From: Hyparrhenia diplandra
Taxonomy: Eukaryota; Streptophyta; Magnoliopsida; Poales; Poaceae
Length of the DNA stretch: 64,000 bases
NCBI GenBank assembly: GCA_015847255.1
Contig: JADLZK010002802.1
Coordinates: forward strand, 62,001 to 126,000
Direction of reading: 5' to 3'
A model generated the notes under the pieces. It ran no database searches. It was not told the DNA's origin and saw only the letters and a list, made by a program, of their open reading frames with translations. A program made the translations under genes and the position numbers. Below are positions 11,190 through 22,750 of this stretch, piece after piece (the first letter of the stretch is position 1; every line of letters begins with the position of its first letter).

Positions 11190-11519
11190 TAAGTATGTAT
11201 ATTACCAACAGCTTGCATTGATTACCGGATTAGCTAAAACCACCACAAAATGATGACGGCACATTCATTTATTTGGTACCATAGATGTTAATATATATAT
11301 GTTTATCTAAATTAGAGAAACTTGGTATAGGGAAAAAGTAAAACATTTTCGAATTACAGACACGGAATAATCATTTAACCCCTTGGTTCCACGGTTTTTG
11401 TATAGTAAAAAGTACAGACATGCATGACGCTGCATAAACGTGCATCACACCGGCCGGCTGCATCTCAAGTACGGGTGTGGCTGCCATAAGCCCTGAGCTT
11501 TCATACTGGCAGATAAGTC

Positions 11520-11665
11520 TCGATCATGAGCTGGCCCTTGCGCAAGTGGACCCTATCCACCTACATGTGCATCACGCCGGCTGCTCTGCCGTTGTATCAG
11601 TATAAATAGAAGGGCATGCACATGCCTTAGGCCAAGCACAACAGCCTCTTACAAGTAGTATTCAC
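11520..11665 (+). promoter_or_regulatory. Promoter of lectin copy 2
   Basis: TATAAATA lies at 11601-11608, 107 bp before the start codon, at the same spacing as in copy 1. The surrounding 140 bp is nearly identical to 3558-3700. Confidence 0.8.
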
Positions 11666-11714
11666 AGTGAGATTCCATTGCGCTCTTCCTCACCGATCAA
11701 CCCTGCAAACAACC

Positions 11715-12348
11715 ATGGCTACCGAATCCAGCTTTCAGACTATCCCTGCAGCCATAAAGGTTGGACCATGCGGTGGATCCGGAGGATCAGCTCGGGACAT
11801 CACTCTGGCGCCAAAGCGTCTGCATAGCATCACCATTCGCAGCAGTCAAGCCGTTATCAACTCGATTGAGTTTGCTTACTCGGACACTTCTGGAAATTCT
11901 CAGTCCGCAGGCCCATGGGGTGCTACTCCCGGTTACATTCGAGATGTGGTCAGTGCACTATATATGAATATAAATAGGCCTCCTCGTATTCAACTTTTAG
12001 TTACCTTCTACTATTCCCATGCATTATGACTTGAAATCTATGCTTTGGCGGATTAATGAAAACCAAGTATATATCCTTCCATTTTCCTTTCTCTTTGTGC
12101 AGATCCAACTTGCCGATAATGAGTTTGTAAGGGAAATATCTGGAACAGTTGACAAATATAGCACCAACCAAGACACTGTCATAACTGGACTCAAAATTGT
12201 GACCGACCTCAAGACATATGGTACATATGGCACTTTGAAGGGAGCTCCATTCACTCTCAAGGTACTGCCGGGTAGTGCCATTGTGGGCATGTTTGCGCGC
12301 AGTGGGGACCTTCTTGACGCCATTGGTGTTTACGTGCGCCACATCTAA
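11715..12348 (+). CDS. Mannose-binding jacalin-related lectin, copy 2 (two exons)
   Basis: Exon 1 is 11715-11948 and exon 2 is 12103-12348, with a 154-bp phase-0 intron, giving 159 residues. The protein is identical to copy 1 except for Ala instead of Glu in the LxPKRL stretch. The N-terminal GG loop, the GPWG strand and the C-terminal GDLLD sugar-binding motif are intact, and no signal peptide is present. Promoter and 3' end are also conserved (AATAAA at 12480-12485), so both copies look expressible and probably overlap in function in stress or defence-related glycan binding. Confidence 0.9.
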
Positions 12349-12869
12349 ATGGTGGCTACATGCTCGATCGTGTCTGGAACGGTTTCCATCAGTTGTACGT
12401 CTTGCCTGCAATGGAATGGGGATCACTTCTGGCGATATACGGGCGGTCGTATGATGCCTGCTCATGTCCTCTTATGTCCAATAAAGGTGTTGTTTGTTAT
12501 TGATACACCTCATGTTGTCGGAGTCATGGTTTGTTGAGTCTTGCTTGTTTTCATGTCTTTATTTAGTTAAGTTATGTTGGAGTCCGTCCATCGTCAGTAT
12601 TAAGCACAAGAATTACCGGGAGACGGGTGTGCGGCGTCATGCGTGGATTCTACTAGGGTCATAATGTTTCGGTTGCTTTGTAATTTGCTTATATGCATGA
12701 AATAAGAGATGTAAATGTCGCAGTTCTTAGCGCCACCAAAACCCTGATCTATTCTACTGAGTTCTGCCTCTCCGTGCTATAGCTCGTATGACAAGTTGAG
12801 TCCGGGGAGGATCGAGGCTGGATACCAATATTTGGCTGGGATTTTTTTTTTTTTTGACAAAAACATGAA

Positions 12870-14020
12870 TTATATTAGCAGCATGATGCTGCGTAAACCT
12901 TGACCGAGGCGGGGAAATGTTTTGCAATGCGCTTTAAAGCGGGCACGCGTGTACAATGGCCCCTGGAAAGAGCAGCCATAATTACAATGCTCAGACATTG
13001 TTACTACTTGTGCAAAGGCCTGCCTAGCTAAGATATGGGTTGTGTTATTTAGAGTTCTATTAATCTTCGTGAGCTCGCCATTCCTGGAGGTGATGATTTT
13101 GTCGAAGACCTTTGTGTAAGGCTTCATCCTCCAATCCGGTGGGTCCTTGTGATCCGAGGAGTGCATGAATTTCACCAATTAATTGTTCGCAGTCCGAGAG
13201 GTAGGTGACTCCTGTGAAGTTGAGGCCACATCTGCTTTGGCAGAAGCCACCGCTAAGGCGACTGCTTCCGGCATGATGACAGAGTGAGCTTGATGGAGCA
13301 GCGCCTTTATGTAAATAGTATGTGCTGCTTTGACCTACGTATGGAGAAAGAAAATGCCTAGACCGGCTGATCTAGGCTGCTGGATGACCTGGTCCGGATG
13401 TAAAGAGGCATCAACATAGCAGCGGATTCCTGGAAGTATGGCCGACACGAGTACCTGTTCGCCAATTGGTGGCCTGCAGCTTCGTTGATCTGTTGAGTTT
13501 GGATGCATACCTTGGGACATGGTCAGATGTACATGAACCTGGGGTTGAATTAATGTGGTGTTCAGAAACTTGGACTCCTCCGGATCCTTGTAGAGCGTGT
13601 GACTCCGGTTGCTTAAGAATAGAAACCTGCTGTAAAGTATTAATATGCGCTTGCACAACATATTCTACCTGCTAGGGTGTCCATTGTGCAGTCCTAAAAT
13701 GGAAGCATTTCGTGCTTTCCAAGATACCATAAATTCATAAATAATTTTAGAAGTTGATCAGTAGTAATTGGGACATTAAAAAGAGAAGCTAGAGTTTATT
13801 GGACAACATCATCTTCAACCGGCAAATTTGCTGTACCAATGGGAGGATTAAACCATGACCAAACCTGAGTAGCAAAAATACAAGCAAAGAAAATATGAAA
13901 ATCTGTCTCTACCGAACCATAGATTTTGCATAAGTTGTCATTGTGCGAAGAAAATCTGGAGGTCAGGGCTAAAGCTCTCCTGATTAACCTCCAAGCAAAA
14001 GCTTTGATAATTGGAGGTAC
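12870..14020 (-). pseudogene. LINE remnant: zinc-binding and RNase H-like C-terminal region
   Basis: On the minus strand 14020-13799 encodes IKAFAWRLIRRAL and later CKIYGSVETDFHIFF, which resembles the zinc-binding domain (zf-RVT) after plant LINE reverse transcriptases. Further along, 13430-13330 gives CYVDASLHPDQ and AGLGIFF, and 13170-12990 gives SDHKDPPDWRMKPYTKVF and KINRTLNNTTHILARQAF, an RNase H-like domain (RVT_3). Frameshifts and stops separate the pieces. A T-tract at 12843-12855 is the poly(A) tail on this strand. The reverse transcriptase itself is missing. Confidence 0.7.
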
Positions 14021-14868
14021 AATTTGAATGTTACTGCCCAATACATATACGCCCACGGACCGACCCTGTGAGCTCCTGACGAATTGTTTTAAACGAGGAC
14101 GAATTAGGTAGCAGTGGCTATGGAGTGGACATGCACAACACGACCCCGGACCCGTTCCCGTTCGTTCACTGCAGAGACATTTGGGCTCCCGAATTGAATC
14201 TCCTTGGTCCACTGCAGACCTATCCAAACTTCGTGGAGGACCACCAGTGAAAGACACGTTGGTTGGTCGAGACTCCCGACTGACGAACACATGGCATGGA
14301 TACAGTGCATCTAGACTACGGCCACATTATTATGCACACGGTACACATTGGTACTAGTCGTTAGCGACCACTTGCTTTCCAACTGCTGGGATTGATAGAG
14401 CCCGGACCTTACTTGTCACCACGCTCAGTCGTACGTCGTTCACATTCATACCGAACCACACCACAACAGCTCATAGCGCAGTTATCTACTAGGACCTTAG
14501 TTTGACCTATTGCAGTACAAAAAACGGCCATACAAAAACAATTCAGTTTTGAACATTTATGTTCCGATCTAAACTGTTTTTTTTTGCAAAATCAGATCGA
14601 GAAGCACAGCTCATCAGGATTTGTGATTTTGGAGTGGCTAGAAAGTTTGACGATGATGACCACGAGAGAACGGACTCTACTGCGTTGGCTCTAAGCCTCT
14701 AAAGTATAATTCCCATGCCTCAGGGCCCGCTTGGTATGACACCTAAAACAGCTTCCGCTCCTCGAGCTCGTGCTTCACGGAATCACCATGGCAACACCAT
14801 CGGGTTGGAGGACGGCGACCATGGACGCCGTCGGGGGTGGGGAAGGTGTCATAGCTGCCATCTGGATG
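14021..14868. other. No supported gene
   Basis: The minus frame 13796-14290 extends into this stretch but loses resemblance to LINE protein upstream of about 14020. Around 14723-14745, GGGCCCGCTTGGTATGACACC resembles one end of a MITE, without a partner. Nothing else is recognisable. Confidence 0.3.
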
Positions 14869-15525
14869 CAATATACTACACAAATTATTAATTGTGGTGG
14901 TTATTTTGGATTAACTATGGTGGTTTCAAAAACCGCCACCGAGGGTAGGCCACGGCTAATCGATGGATTAACCGTGGCAGTTTTTAAATCCACCAATAAC
15001 CGTCATAGTTAAATACATAAAGCTCATACCAAACCTTATTCGCAACGGTTCTAGAGTTGTTGCTGGTGGAGCAGGCCGCCCCGCCGGCCGCCATGCCTCG
15101 GCCTACCTCACGTTGTCGTGCGCTTGCACCAAACCCGCGTTGCCCAGTGAGAGTGAGGAGTGGGAGAAGGAGGAGACAGGTGCATGCTCGCGCCGCCACA
15201 CCGCCCGAGGAGAGAGGAAAGGAACCATGGAAGAGGAGGGATGCCCGATGGGATCCGGTGAAGTGAGAGAGGGGTTGGGAAAGGACAGCGGCAGATGGCT
15301 GTGGGGGAGGGAATGAGTTAGGGTTTCCACCTCTCTTGGGTTATATATGTCGTCCATCATTATTGGGCTGAATGGACCACTCATTGCGAAGTGGGCTGGA
15401 CGTCCGGCCCTCATTATTCGTGATATTTTTTCAATACGGTTAATTGATTTACCGTAGCGGTTTTATAAACAACCGCCACGGTTAATAAAATGATAATGCT
15501 TTGTAGAGTCATTTTTGTCGTAGTG
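14869..15525. mobile_element. Small CACTA-type element
   Basis: The right end reads GAGTCATTTTTGTCGTAGTG (reverse complement starts CACTACGAC), typical of CACTA elements. Subterminal words such as AACCGTGGCAG and CCGCCACGGTTAA occur in both orientations at both sides. ATG precedes 14869 and follows 15525, a possible 3-bp duplication. The left terminus (CAATATACTACAC) is degraded, so the start is uncertain. The GC-rich centre has no clear gene. Confidence 0.55.
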
Positions 15526-16620
15526 ATGGGAAAGTCGATCGCGTGTTAGCTAGCCGGGTGACATGGGGAGGAGCGTCATCGGTGGGACGTGCTGAATAGA
15601 ACTGGAGGTGTAGAGGAAGGAGGAGGATGACGAGGCGAGGACGGGGCAAGAGGTTGAAGATGACGGATGCTCTGCTAAATATCAAGAAATTACCTTGAAG
15701 ACACACACAAATCTTATATGTTATTACATGATGGGTACTAACAAGTTATTCGCGTACTAAATCAAAAAAATTCTTTCTCCGTAATATACTAGTGCATGTT
15801 TGGGGCACAACAACAAAAAGGTTCCTTTCCTTTTTTTTTCGTCGAGAGGTCCAAGCGTCGTTGTGTTCTGAGAGATTGATAGTGGTGGCCCATGTGGGAC
15901 ATGCTATCCTGAGCCCCCAAAGGAAATGGGTGACCTCCCTTCCCACGCCAAGTCGACTCAGCCTGCCAAGGCACACGCGGTCCGCCACAGCCCATGATGG
16001 GCCAGCATGAAAAGCTCCAGCTGCTACTACGCGCTATAGCTCCATGGTCCACGAACGTCCAATCGGGCCAGGAAGGTCCAGCCGTCTCCAAAGCGAACTC
16101 TAGCGGCCTCTGGTCTTGTAAAGCAGCCTACGAAACCAACGACGATCCGACCGCAAAATCTAATATATCATCTCTACACGTACACGCCGTAAAATTGAGT
16201 ACCAACTCCGCCGGAGCCCACATCCCATTTTTAAGCTCTACATTGGAAAAAAAAAGAAAAAAAATATTTAAGTTCCGTCAACATGCCTAGCACACAGAAA
16301 ACGGTAATCCCTCAGCTTCCGAACTTCGTTTCGACATTTGTTTGACGCTGATTTTCAACGTTACTATGTACTTTTATCATGGACCGGGTCACCGGATAGA
16401 CTTCTAGGTTGGGCCATCACACACATGGGCTTTTGATATGCCGTCGCTGGAACAGGAGGAGAGGAATAAAACACAAAGCAGGAATCATCAGAAGGGCATC
16501 GAACATATCGAACCCTGAACCCTGTGGTCCTCTACCTTCCGTCTGGAACCAGCCCCACGCTGTTCTTGCTTCTACACTGAATTCCTGCTCCTCCCAATCT
16601 AAACCCCCTCTGAGTCTCTA
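15526..16620. other. No supported gene
   Basis: Short frames on both strands (for example 15789-16091 minus and 15994-16290 plus) show no domain, splice pattern or codon consistency. The last 200 bp probably belong to the LTR of the copia fragment that follows. Confidence 0.3.
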
Positions 16621-17061
16621 GATATTGTATCAAATTACCCTTGTGATTGCTCTTCACAGTGACATGGTATTCAGAGCCTTCAATTTGGGAACCCTAATTT
16701 TTTTCCTCAAATCAAGTTCGGCATGGTCACTGTGCTGGACATCTCGGCCTACATGTCGAACTGTATGGAGATGTTGCAGAAAATGCTGGACCGCATGAAT
16801 GGCGTCTCCTTGGCATCCTCGTTATCCAACCCACGTTCTGCGACCTCTGCCCCAACATTGACGGGCGACGACGCCAGCTGTGTCGCCCGCGCCACTAGCT
16901 ATGCCGTCAGGTCCTGCAGCGCCCCTCGGTCACACCGGTGCTCTTTTTCGGCGAACCCATCAGATTCACATCCGTTGCGTGCACTCAACCATCCCCAGCC
17001 ACTGGCGACAACGACTACAACTGCGCCATCCACCGGTGAACTATTGGATATCCTGACATAG
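16400..17061 (+). mobile_element. Copia-type retrotransposon 5' fragment (LTR end, primer site, start of gag)
   Basis: TGGTATTCAGAGCC at 16664-16677 is a copia primer-binding site (initiator-tRNA complementary TGGTATCAGAGC with one extra T), directly after an LTR-like end. The frame 16723-17061 begins MVTVLDISAYMSNC with MEMLQKMLDRMNGV, plausible as a gag start, and stops after 112 residues. No pol follows. The LTR start at about 16400 is a guess. Confidence 0.4.
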
Positions 17062-17096
17062 GTTCAGTTTGATTTGTGAAATGCTTGTGCACTTTG

Positions 17097-18851
17097 GATT
17101 TTAGTGGATGCTCCAATATATTGTTGCTAGTCTCAATTGGTGAATTGAAGCAGCTAAGATGGCTTATTGCTCAAGGAATCAAAGAACTGCCAAAGAAGCT
17201 CCAAAATTTGTTGAATCTAGATCTGTCATGATGCCATAACTAGTCCATGTCAGGGAAACTTTCCTTGAAAATTTGTCAAGTGTTTTGGCAAACCTCACCA
17301 ATCTCAGGTACTTAGGCATTAGTAACTTAGTCATCAATGGCACAGAAGGAAGTTCTAGTTATCTACGTGACTGGATTAGCAGTACGGCAAATTCTGGAGC
17401 ACCTGAACCTATCTAGGAGAACAATGGTTTAGCATGATTAGAGCAACCGTAATGTATCTTCCCTGTATGTGTAGTAAAGGCGGGGTCATGTGTTAGCTAG
17501 TAGTAGTGCTATTCCTAGTGCCACAATGTAATGAGTATTAAGGTGTGGTCTATGCACATGTGATAGAGGAGAGAGAGGGGAAGAATGTGGAGGGGAAAAG
17601 GTGAAGATGCTGCTACTACACTTGCTTGTGACAGAGGTGAGAGAAAGAATATTTTTTTTACTCTTGTTACCAGTTAGTAGTGCTATTCTTGGGTATAACT
17701 ATTACTAGTTCTTCTTCCAACCTCTACAATGTATCTTCATAGTAGCAAAGCCTTACTCTCCCCTTACTCCCTCCATTGTGGACGCCCCATCGGCAAGTGT
17801 AGCCTCAAAACAAGGGCGGATCCAAGGGAGAGCGGAGTGGGGGCTCAAGCACCCCCCCCCCTCCTCGATTTGTCCACTAAATTACTGTTACATAGGCTCA
17901 AATTTATCACTAAACTCTAACCCTAAATCGCCATTATTTAGTCCCCCTTCATCCTCATCATGGATCCACAGTTGGTTCAAAAGGATGCATAGAATGGATC
18001 TTACGGAGTATACGAGTACTTGAGCTGAAGTCCTTAGTGTTGCACTGCATGCTGCTTCGAAGAAGTGGATCAGGCCGGTTATGCAGTGCACTATTCACAA
18101 ACATTCCCGAATTCAAAGTTCGTGCGGATGATGTCAATGAGTGTAGGAGTGGTGAACCCACGGCCCGAGCTACAGCCCTCCCCGGGAGAGCCAATCCTGA
18201 TTTTCACCTGCAATCACTTGATTTTCATTGATCCTTCTTTATTTAGCCCTCCGCGAGAGCCAATCCTGTTAGCAATCTTCATCTGCTCGAAATCAATTGC
18301 TGCATGAGCATCAAGTCGTTGCCTTCATGTATACAGAACCTCCCCAAGCTTCAGAACCTACAGATTCTTTGGTGCGATGAAAAATTGAAAGAGTGGTGTG
18401 AATCAGAAGAGAACAAGGCGAAGCTGGCTCACATAAACGTTCAAGTAAGTTCACTGACAAACTGTAGCATATTCAGTCTTCAGTTCTTATTTTAGAGAGT
18501 GTGCACGTACATTACAAAAGGTAGGACAAAATTACAGCCGGAGGAGAAACAAAACAGAGTGTACGTAATTGACAAACTCTCAAGTCTCTTGCATGTATTA
18601 GTTAGTTAGCATGCCTAAATTCAACAATTGCAATACCAGTTTATTTTCGTACACGAGTATTTCCATGAAGACAGTCGTGTTTGTCAATAGAAAAAATAAT
18701 TTGATGATGACAATATATTGAAGTAATTATTTAAAAGAATATATCAAGTAATGAAAGTCAGGCGATACATATATAATAAGTTTTGTGTTGAATTACCGCC
18801 CATAGATAACTAACCAGTGCACACTATATTTGCGCTTTGCAGCTTGATTGA
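17097..18851 (+). pseudogene. Broken NLR disease-resistance gene, LRR part
   Basis: 17097-17231 encodes IGELKQLRWLIAQGIKELPK, then LQNLLNLDLS and a stop; 17258-17390 encodes LANLTNLRYLGIS and the following repeat. After about 860 bp of foreign sequence, 18282-18444 encodes IKSLPSCIQNLPKLQNLQI, WCESEENKAKLAHI, the usual end of grass CC-NBS-LRR proteins. A GTAAGT donor at 18445 and an acceptor at 18841-18842 lead to a two-residue last exon and TGA at 18849-18851, so the original intron is still visible. The NB-ARC domain and N-terminus are absent. Not functional as a receptor. Confidence 0.65.
17440..18280. other. Foreign sequence inserted in the NLR remnant
   Basis: 17440-17795 has MITE-like words (GAGCAACCGTAATGTATC near the left, CTACAATGTATC and CCATTGTGGACGCCCC near the right), but the ends do not pair cleanly. 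17805-17960 contains a C-run (17852-17861). No coding function is supported. Confidence 0.35.
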
Positions 18852-19059
18852 TGACTGATCAATTGGTCATTGGTGGCATGACAAGGAAAAGGGGCGTTGT
18901 GTGTATTTGGATTCATCCACCTGAACAACATTGCGGCTACACCCTCAGCTTACTTGAAATGAAGAAAAGAACTTGATATATGTCTGGATCCACAGCCATC
19001 TCAGGGTATACCTCGATTCATGATACTCCCACATGTTTGTATCTAAGATAAGGGTACCT

Positions 19060-19250
19060 TTGTTTGACATTAATATTGCATACAGACGCCGTTGGTTGCT
19101 TGCCAAGGATCTCGGTCTCCCCAGTTCAGTGTATCTGGACGTTGTTCTCCTTGTGCTATAGCCTATTTGGAAGGCACTTAACGCGTTGATTTTTGAACAT
19201 CATGGCTGCCGTGGAGGTGGTTTGGATGTTTTCCTTGATATATGGATTCA
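19060..19250 (+). pseudogene. Possible LINE zinc-binding domain fragment
   Basis: One frame gives RRWLLAKDLGLPSSVYLDVV, then a stop, then IWKALNALIFEH, which resembles the IWKARNAxxF segment following the zf-RVT domain of plant LINEs. Only about 45 residues are recognisable, so this is tentative. Confidence 0.3.
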
Positions 19251-20060
19251 TGGACACTACGTTACAGGAAAAATGATGGGTCAATAGGAACACTGGCGTG
19301 ATTACATCAACTCTCGGATCTAATTCTCTCGCTCTCCATCTCTTTCGTCCTATTGCTCTCCCTGTAATCTCCTCCTGGCATGTCGGGATAACTTTATTTA
19401 TTGTCTACATTGTTTCGATTGATATAGTAGGTGGGGATATTCCCGATATTGTTAAAAAAAACATCGATCACACGCTCTACCAGGCCAGACTGGTGGATAT
19501 GATGATAAATCCGACTTATAAGAAATGTTGGGAGACAAAGCAAAGTATCCCCCTCCAATCCTCCGTCGTTGGCGGGGATTTGTATGTAGGTTAATTTCTA
19601 TTGTACTCACTCCAATGGGACGATTCTTTGTTTTGGAGCAGCAAATGCGATGTAAATTTTTCCTCTTGGACTTTCGATCGATTTTTTTATATAAGCCTGA
19701 CTTGTTGAAACTCAAGTCGATGATTCAAGCAAATTTGTCTCGCCGATCGCTTTCTTCTTCATCGAGTATATCAACATGCTCTAAAAAATCAATTAATGGC
19801 GGCTTGATCATGAACAATCTCCCAGCAGGGCCGTGGCTGTCGTCATTTTACTTGGATTATTCTCCTAGTCTTTGCCGCCATATGCAGAAGCACAGCAGGT
19901 TATTCTCCTAGTGTTTGCCGCCGCATGCAGAAGTACAACAGGCTGATCAAGAAAAGCTCCGCACAGCAGCTGGACTATATAATTTTTAGAGTTAATTGCT
20001 TTCTCCGGCCCAAATCCGATGGATGTGCTGGTTGGGTACTGGTACTTTTTTTGTTAAGAG
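19251..20060. other. No supported gene
   Basis: The longest frame, 19525-19911 (128 codons), shows no domain. A word pair TTATTCTCCTAGTSTTTGCCGCC is repeated at 19857 and 19902, a short local duplication. Confidence 0.3.
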
Positions 20061-20201
20061 AGTATATATATGCCTAGTCAAGTGATTGCTTTGGCAGTAG
20101 ACATCTCCAAGCTAAACTTGACCGTCAACAAATCTGCTCACTCGATCAGTCTTCTTCGTTCAACGTACTAACTTCCACCAGATAAGGCGGTCGAAGCAAT
20201 A
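20060..20201 (+). promoter_or_regulatory. Promoter of the defensin-like gene
   Basis: A TATATATA box at about 20063-20071 lies 130-140 bp before the start codon at 20202. The interval has no upstream ATG in a good context. Confidence 0.5.
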
Positions 20202-20810
20202 ATGGTGCCTTCACGAATGCACCTCTCTGCCGTCCTCCTTCTCATCGCCGCCCTCCTACCCGTGGTTGTCATGGCAGCTCGTGGTATGTGCGCATGATCA
20301 AACTAGATGCATGTTGCAAGTGGTGGGGATGTCGATCATTGATTAATTTGTTAATTTTTTTGAAAATATGTTTTGCCGAGGTGGATTGTTTGTCGAGTTA
20401 ACAAAAACACTCGGCAACATCTAAATTTATACCGTATATGCGCTTTGTCGAAGTGCTTCGGCACTTTCGGCAAAGCGACTGTTTTCCTCTGTGTTGTCGT
20501 TTGATGCGCTGTAATTATTGGACATTAATTAATTTGTTGCATAAATTGAATGTGATCCATATGCATATGCATGCAGAGTCGTCATCGGCGTCTGCTGTTG
20601 GGACAGATATATATGATGATTGCCCTTCGCACCTGAGCGGCAATTTTAAAGGAGCATGCTTCTTTAACGAAGCCCTCTTGCGGCGCACGTGCATATTTGA
20701 AAGCAGCAACAACTTTGACGGCTTTGTGACTGGTTCGATGCTATTGCAAAACTAGATGCAGCTCCAGTAGCTCTCAGGAGGCTCTTGCTGCTGCTAGTGC
20801 TCCGACATAA
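20202..20810 (+). pseudogene. Secreted defensin-like peptide gene with a frameshift
   Basis: Exon 1 (20202-20283) encodes a signal peptide, MHLSAVLLLIAALLPVVVMA. The intron (donor GTATGT, acceptor ATGCAG) falls next to the signal-peptide boundary, the usual intron position of plant defensins. Exon 2 from 20577 encodes a mature part with DDCPSHLSGNFKGAC and RRTC, matching the first, second and fourth defensin cysteines, and stops at 20753-20755 (86 residues in all). The expected C-terminal C-x-C-x3-C lies at 20739-20759 in the +1 frame, which runs on to a stop at 20808. The third and fifth cysteine positions are also replaced. So it is either a recent pseudogene or a truncated derivative. AATAAA is at 20968-20973. 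Confidence 0.65.
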
Positions 20811-20967
20811 TCGGCGAATTGATCAGATCCCAGCTGGATGCCTGCCTCAGTAATGATCCTATATATATATCCTCCCCTGTGCCCTCGTGTAATAACAATA
20901 TACCAGTGTATGATGCGCTTGGTGGTACCTAGCTAGATACTGGGTGCTTACTACTTATGTTGTAACA

Positions 20968-20973
20968 AATAAA
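20968..20973 (+). terminator. Poly(A) signal of the defensin-like gene
   Basis: AATAAA is followed by a GT-rich stretch (TTGTTGTGGACTTGCTTGTG), as expected near a plant cleavage site. Confidence 0.45.
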
Positions 20974-20979
20974 ATTGTT

Positions 20980-21714
20980 GTGGACTTGCTTGTGCGCAAC
21001 AAAAAAAAATCGATTTTCAGGTGAACAAGCGCATCCAGTTAACCAGTTTCCTAAAACGGATCCGGCGTCTTCAATCAAGTAAAAATAGTTTTACCATTCT
21101 GAAGCTCACTTGAGCCGGCGGAGCGGGGGGGGGGGGGGGGTTGTATTGAGAAAAGCATATAATAATAGACATGTGTTTTTTTTTTTCTTATTTTTTCATG
21201 TTTAGTGTCCCGAAATACATCATCAATGCATAGTTTTCTTTGTCACCAACATAATCTACATATATAGAAAGAGACATAGCTAATTTGTTCTCCAAAAAAG
21301 AGAGTTAGGCTAATTATGAAATCTGCACTAGTGGAAAACAGGATATTTGAGTTTTCATTTTAAAAATCTGTTGATTGTATTTAAAACTACAGAAGAATCT
21401 CCATTCTACATGCATAATACCAAAGAATGGCGACTGAGTGCAACGAATATCAGAGCTTCTGGCGCTAGCGTCTGATCCGGTGCCAGCGTCGACAGTCAAA
21501 TAAAGAAGAACAATTTGCGAAACATGTATCTAATGTTGCACTTAGAAGCCGATCTATGTCTCCTTGGGTCCACACATCAATTGGATTGAACTCAAATAAT
21601 CCTTCTTTTTCTTTGCTTCTTGAAGTTAAATAACCTCTTCACTATTTACTTCACGATGACAAGTGCTCTGATGGTGGTCCAATAAGAATAAATATTGATA
21701 TCGACCCGACTTTC
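20980..21714. other. No supported gene; G-run
   Basis: The stretch holds a run of 16 G (21125-21140) and T-rich tracts (21176-21187). No frame over 61 codons is present, and I see no element ends. Confidence 0.3.
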
Positions 21715-22750
21715 GATCAAACAATTGTGGTCCCACCAGGCGTGCCAAAAATTGTGTTGACACAAAAAGTGGCACATTGTGTCAGACACAGCGTGGCTTC
21801 AAACCAAGGGCCCGATTGATCGAGTCCAAGATGTGGGGTCAATTTGACCTGCAATTGACAAGGGAATAAACCGATCAGTAATTTAAGGCGGAACATGTCA
21901 GCATTGCCGGGCAGTTTCGAATTTGCGCTCATCATGCCATGTTCCATGACAAATGGTAAAACAACCGATTTCTAAGAATTAGATCGGTAAAATATGTAGA
22001 ATCGGCAATGTCACTGAGCATACAAATGAACGCATAAATAACTGATTCTTAGTAACAGTGGAGGCAACAACGTATATTGAAAATTAAGTATTGACGAATC
22101 CTCATAACAGCCGATCAAAGGGGTATCTTCAAATCGACTATTATCATCTTAATAGAAGCAAGATAGATCAGAAATATGAACGAATCAGATAACAACATGA
22201 GTATTTGCCTTGTGGAAGAAGCAACACATGCATGTAAATCCAATGCGAACAATAATTGAACTGACATCTATTCCAACTAATCCACCTCTCTCAAGCTTGC
22301 ATCTACCGCATGACACCCAGCTCAGCAAAGAATCAATTGTGTTTTGTCACCAAGCCTGCATCCGTCGCACGATACCCAACAAGGCAAAACAAAACCACCT
22401 GCTACTAAACCTATGTCTGTCACGACACCCAACAACATAAAACAAGGCATCTTGATACAAAGCTCATGTCCACCGCATGACATCAAACAATGTAACAAGA
22501 CATATCAGAAGTTACAAGCAACTTGGAGGTCGACGGATCGATGGATCCTCTCAAGCGTTCACAAGAACTGGACGACTTGACGGGACTCGAAGTTATGCGG
22601 GGCCGGTTTGTTGTATTGATTGATTGATAGCCTCTATATTTCCTGACTAATTCGGCCACGTGTAGTATCTGAGTCCAGCACCAATACGTCCAGTGATCCT
22701 CGGCCTCTGACTGTTCGCGGCATGCCATGTGCGGAGGCTAGTCTTCACGT
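21715..22750 (-). mobile_element. Gypsy-type LTR and primer-site region, minus orientation
   Basis: Read on the minus strand, GGCACGCCTGGTGGGACC around 21730-21748 is the start of the internal region known from grass Tat-type gypsy elements (LTR end, then a GGCGC/GGCAC-like primer site and GGTGGGAC). Sequence to the right is therefore the 5' LTR. It contains about four degenerate 45-75-bp repeats with GCATCYRCCGCATGACAYCC at 22296-22500, a repeat type common in such LTRs. No gag or pol remains. Borders are approximate. Confidence 0.45.

Larger units (their letters stand above)
9888..12892 (+). repeat. Lectin segmental repeat unit 3
   Basis: This is the second complete unit, aligned with 1150-4927 over its whole length. 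It lacks the 188-bp Tourist MITE and the 510-bp Helitron of unit 1 and so shows their empty sites. It ends in the same LINE-tail sequence, after which a longer LINE remnant follows. Confidence 0.85.

Noticed and set aside
17440..17795. A complete MITE in the NLR remnant
   Set aside because: The candidate ends (GAGCAACCGTAATG and CCATTGTGGACGCCCC) do not form convincing inverted repeats, and no target duplication was found.
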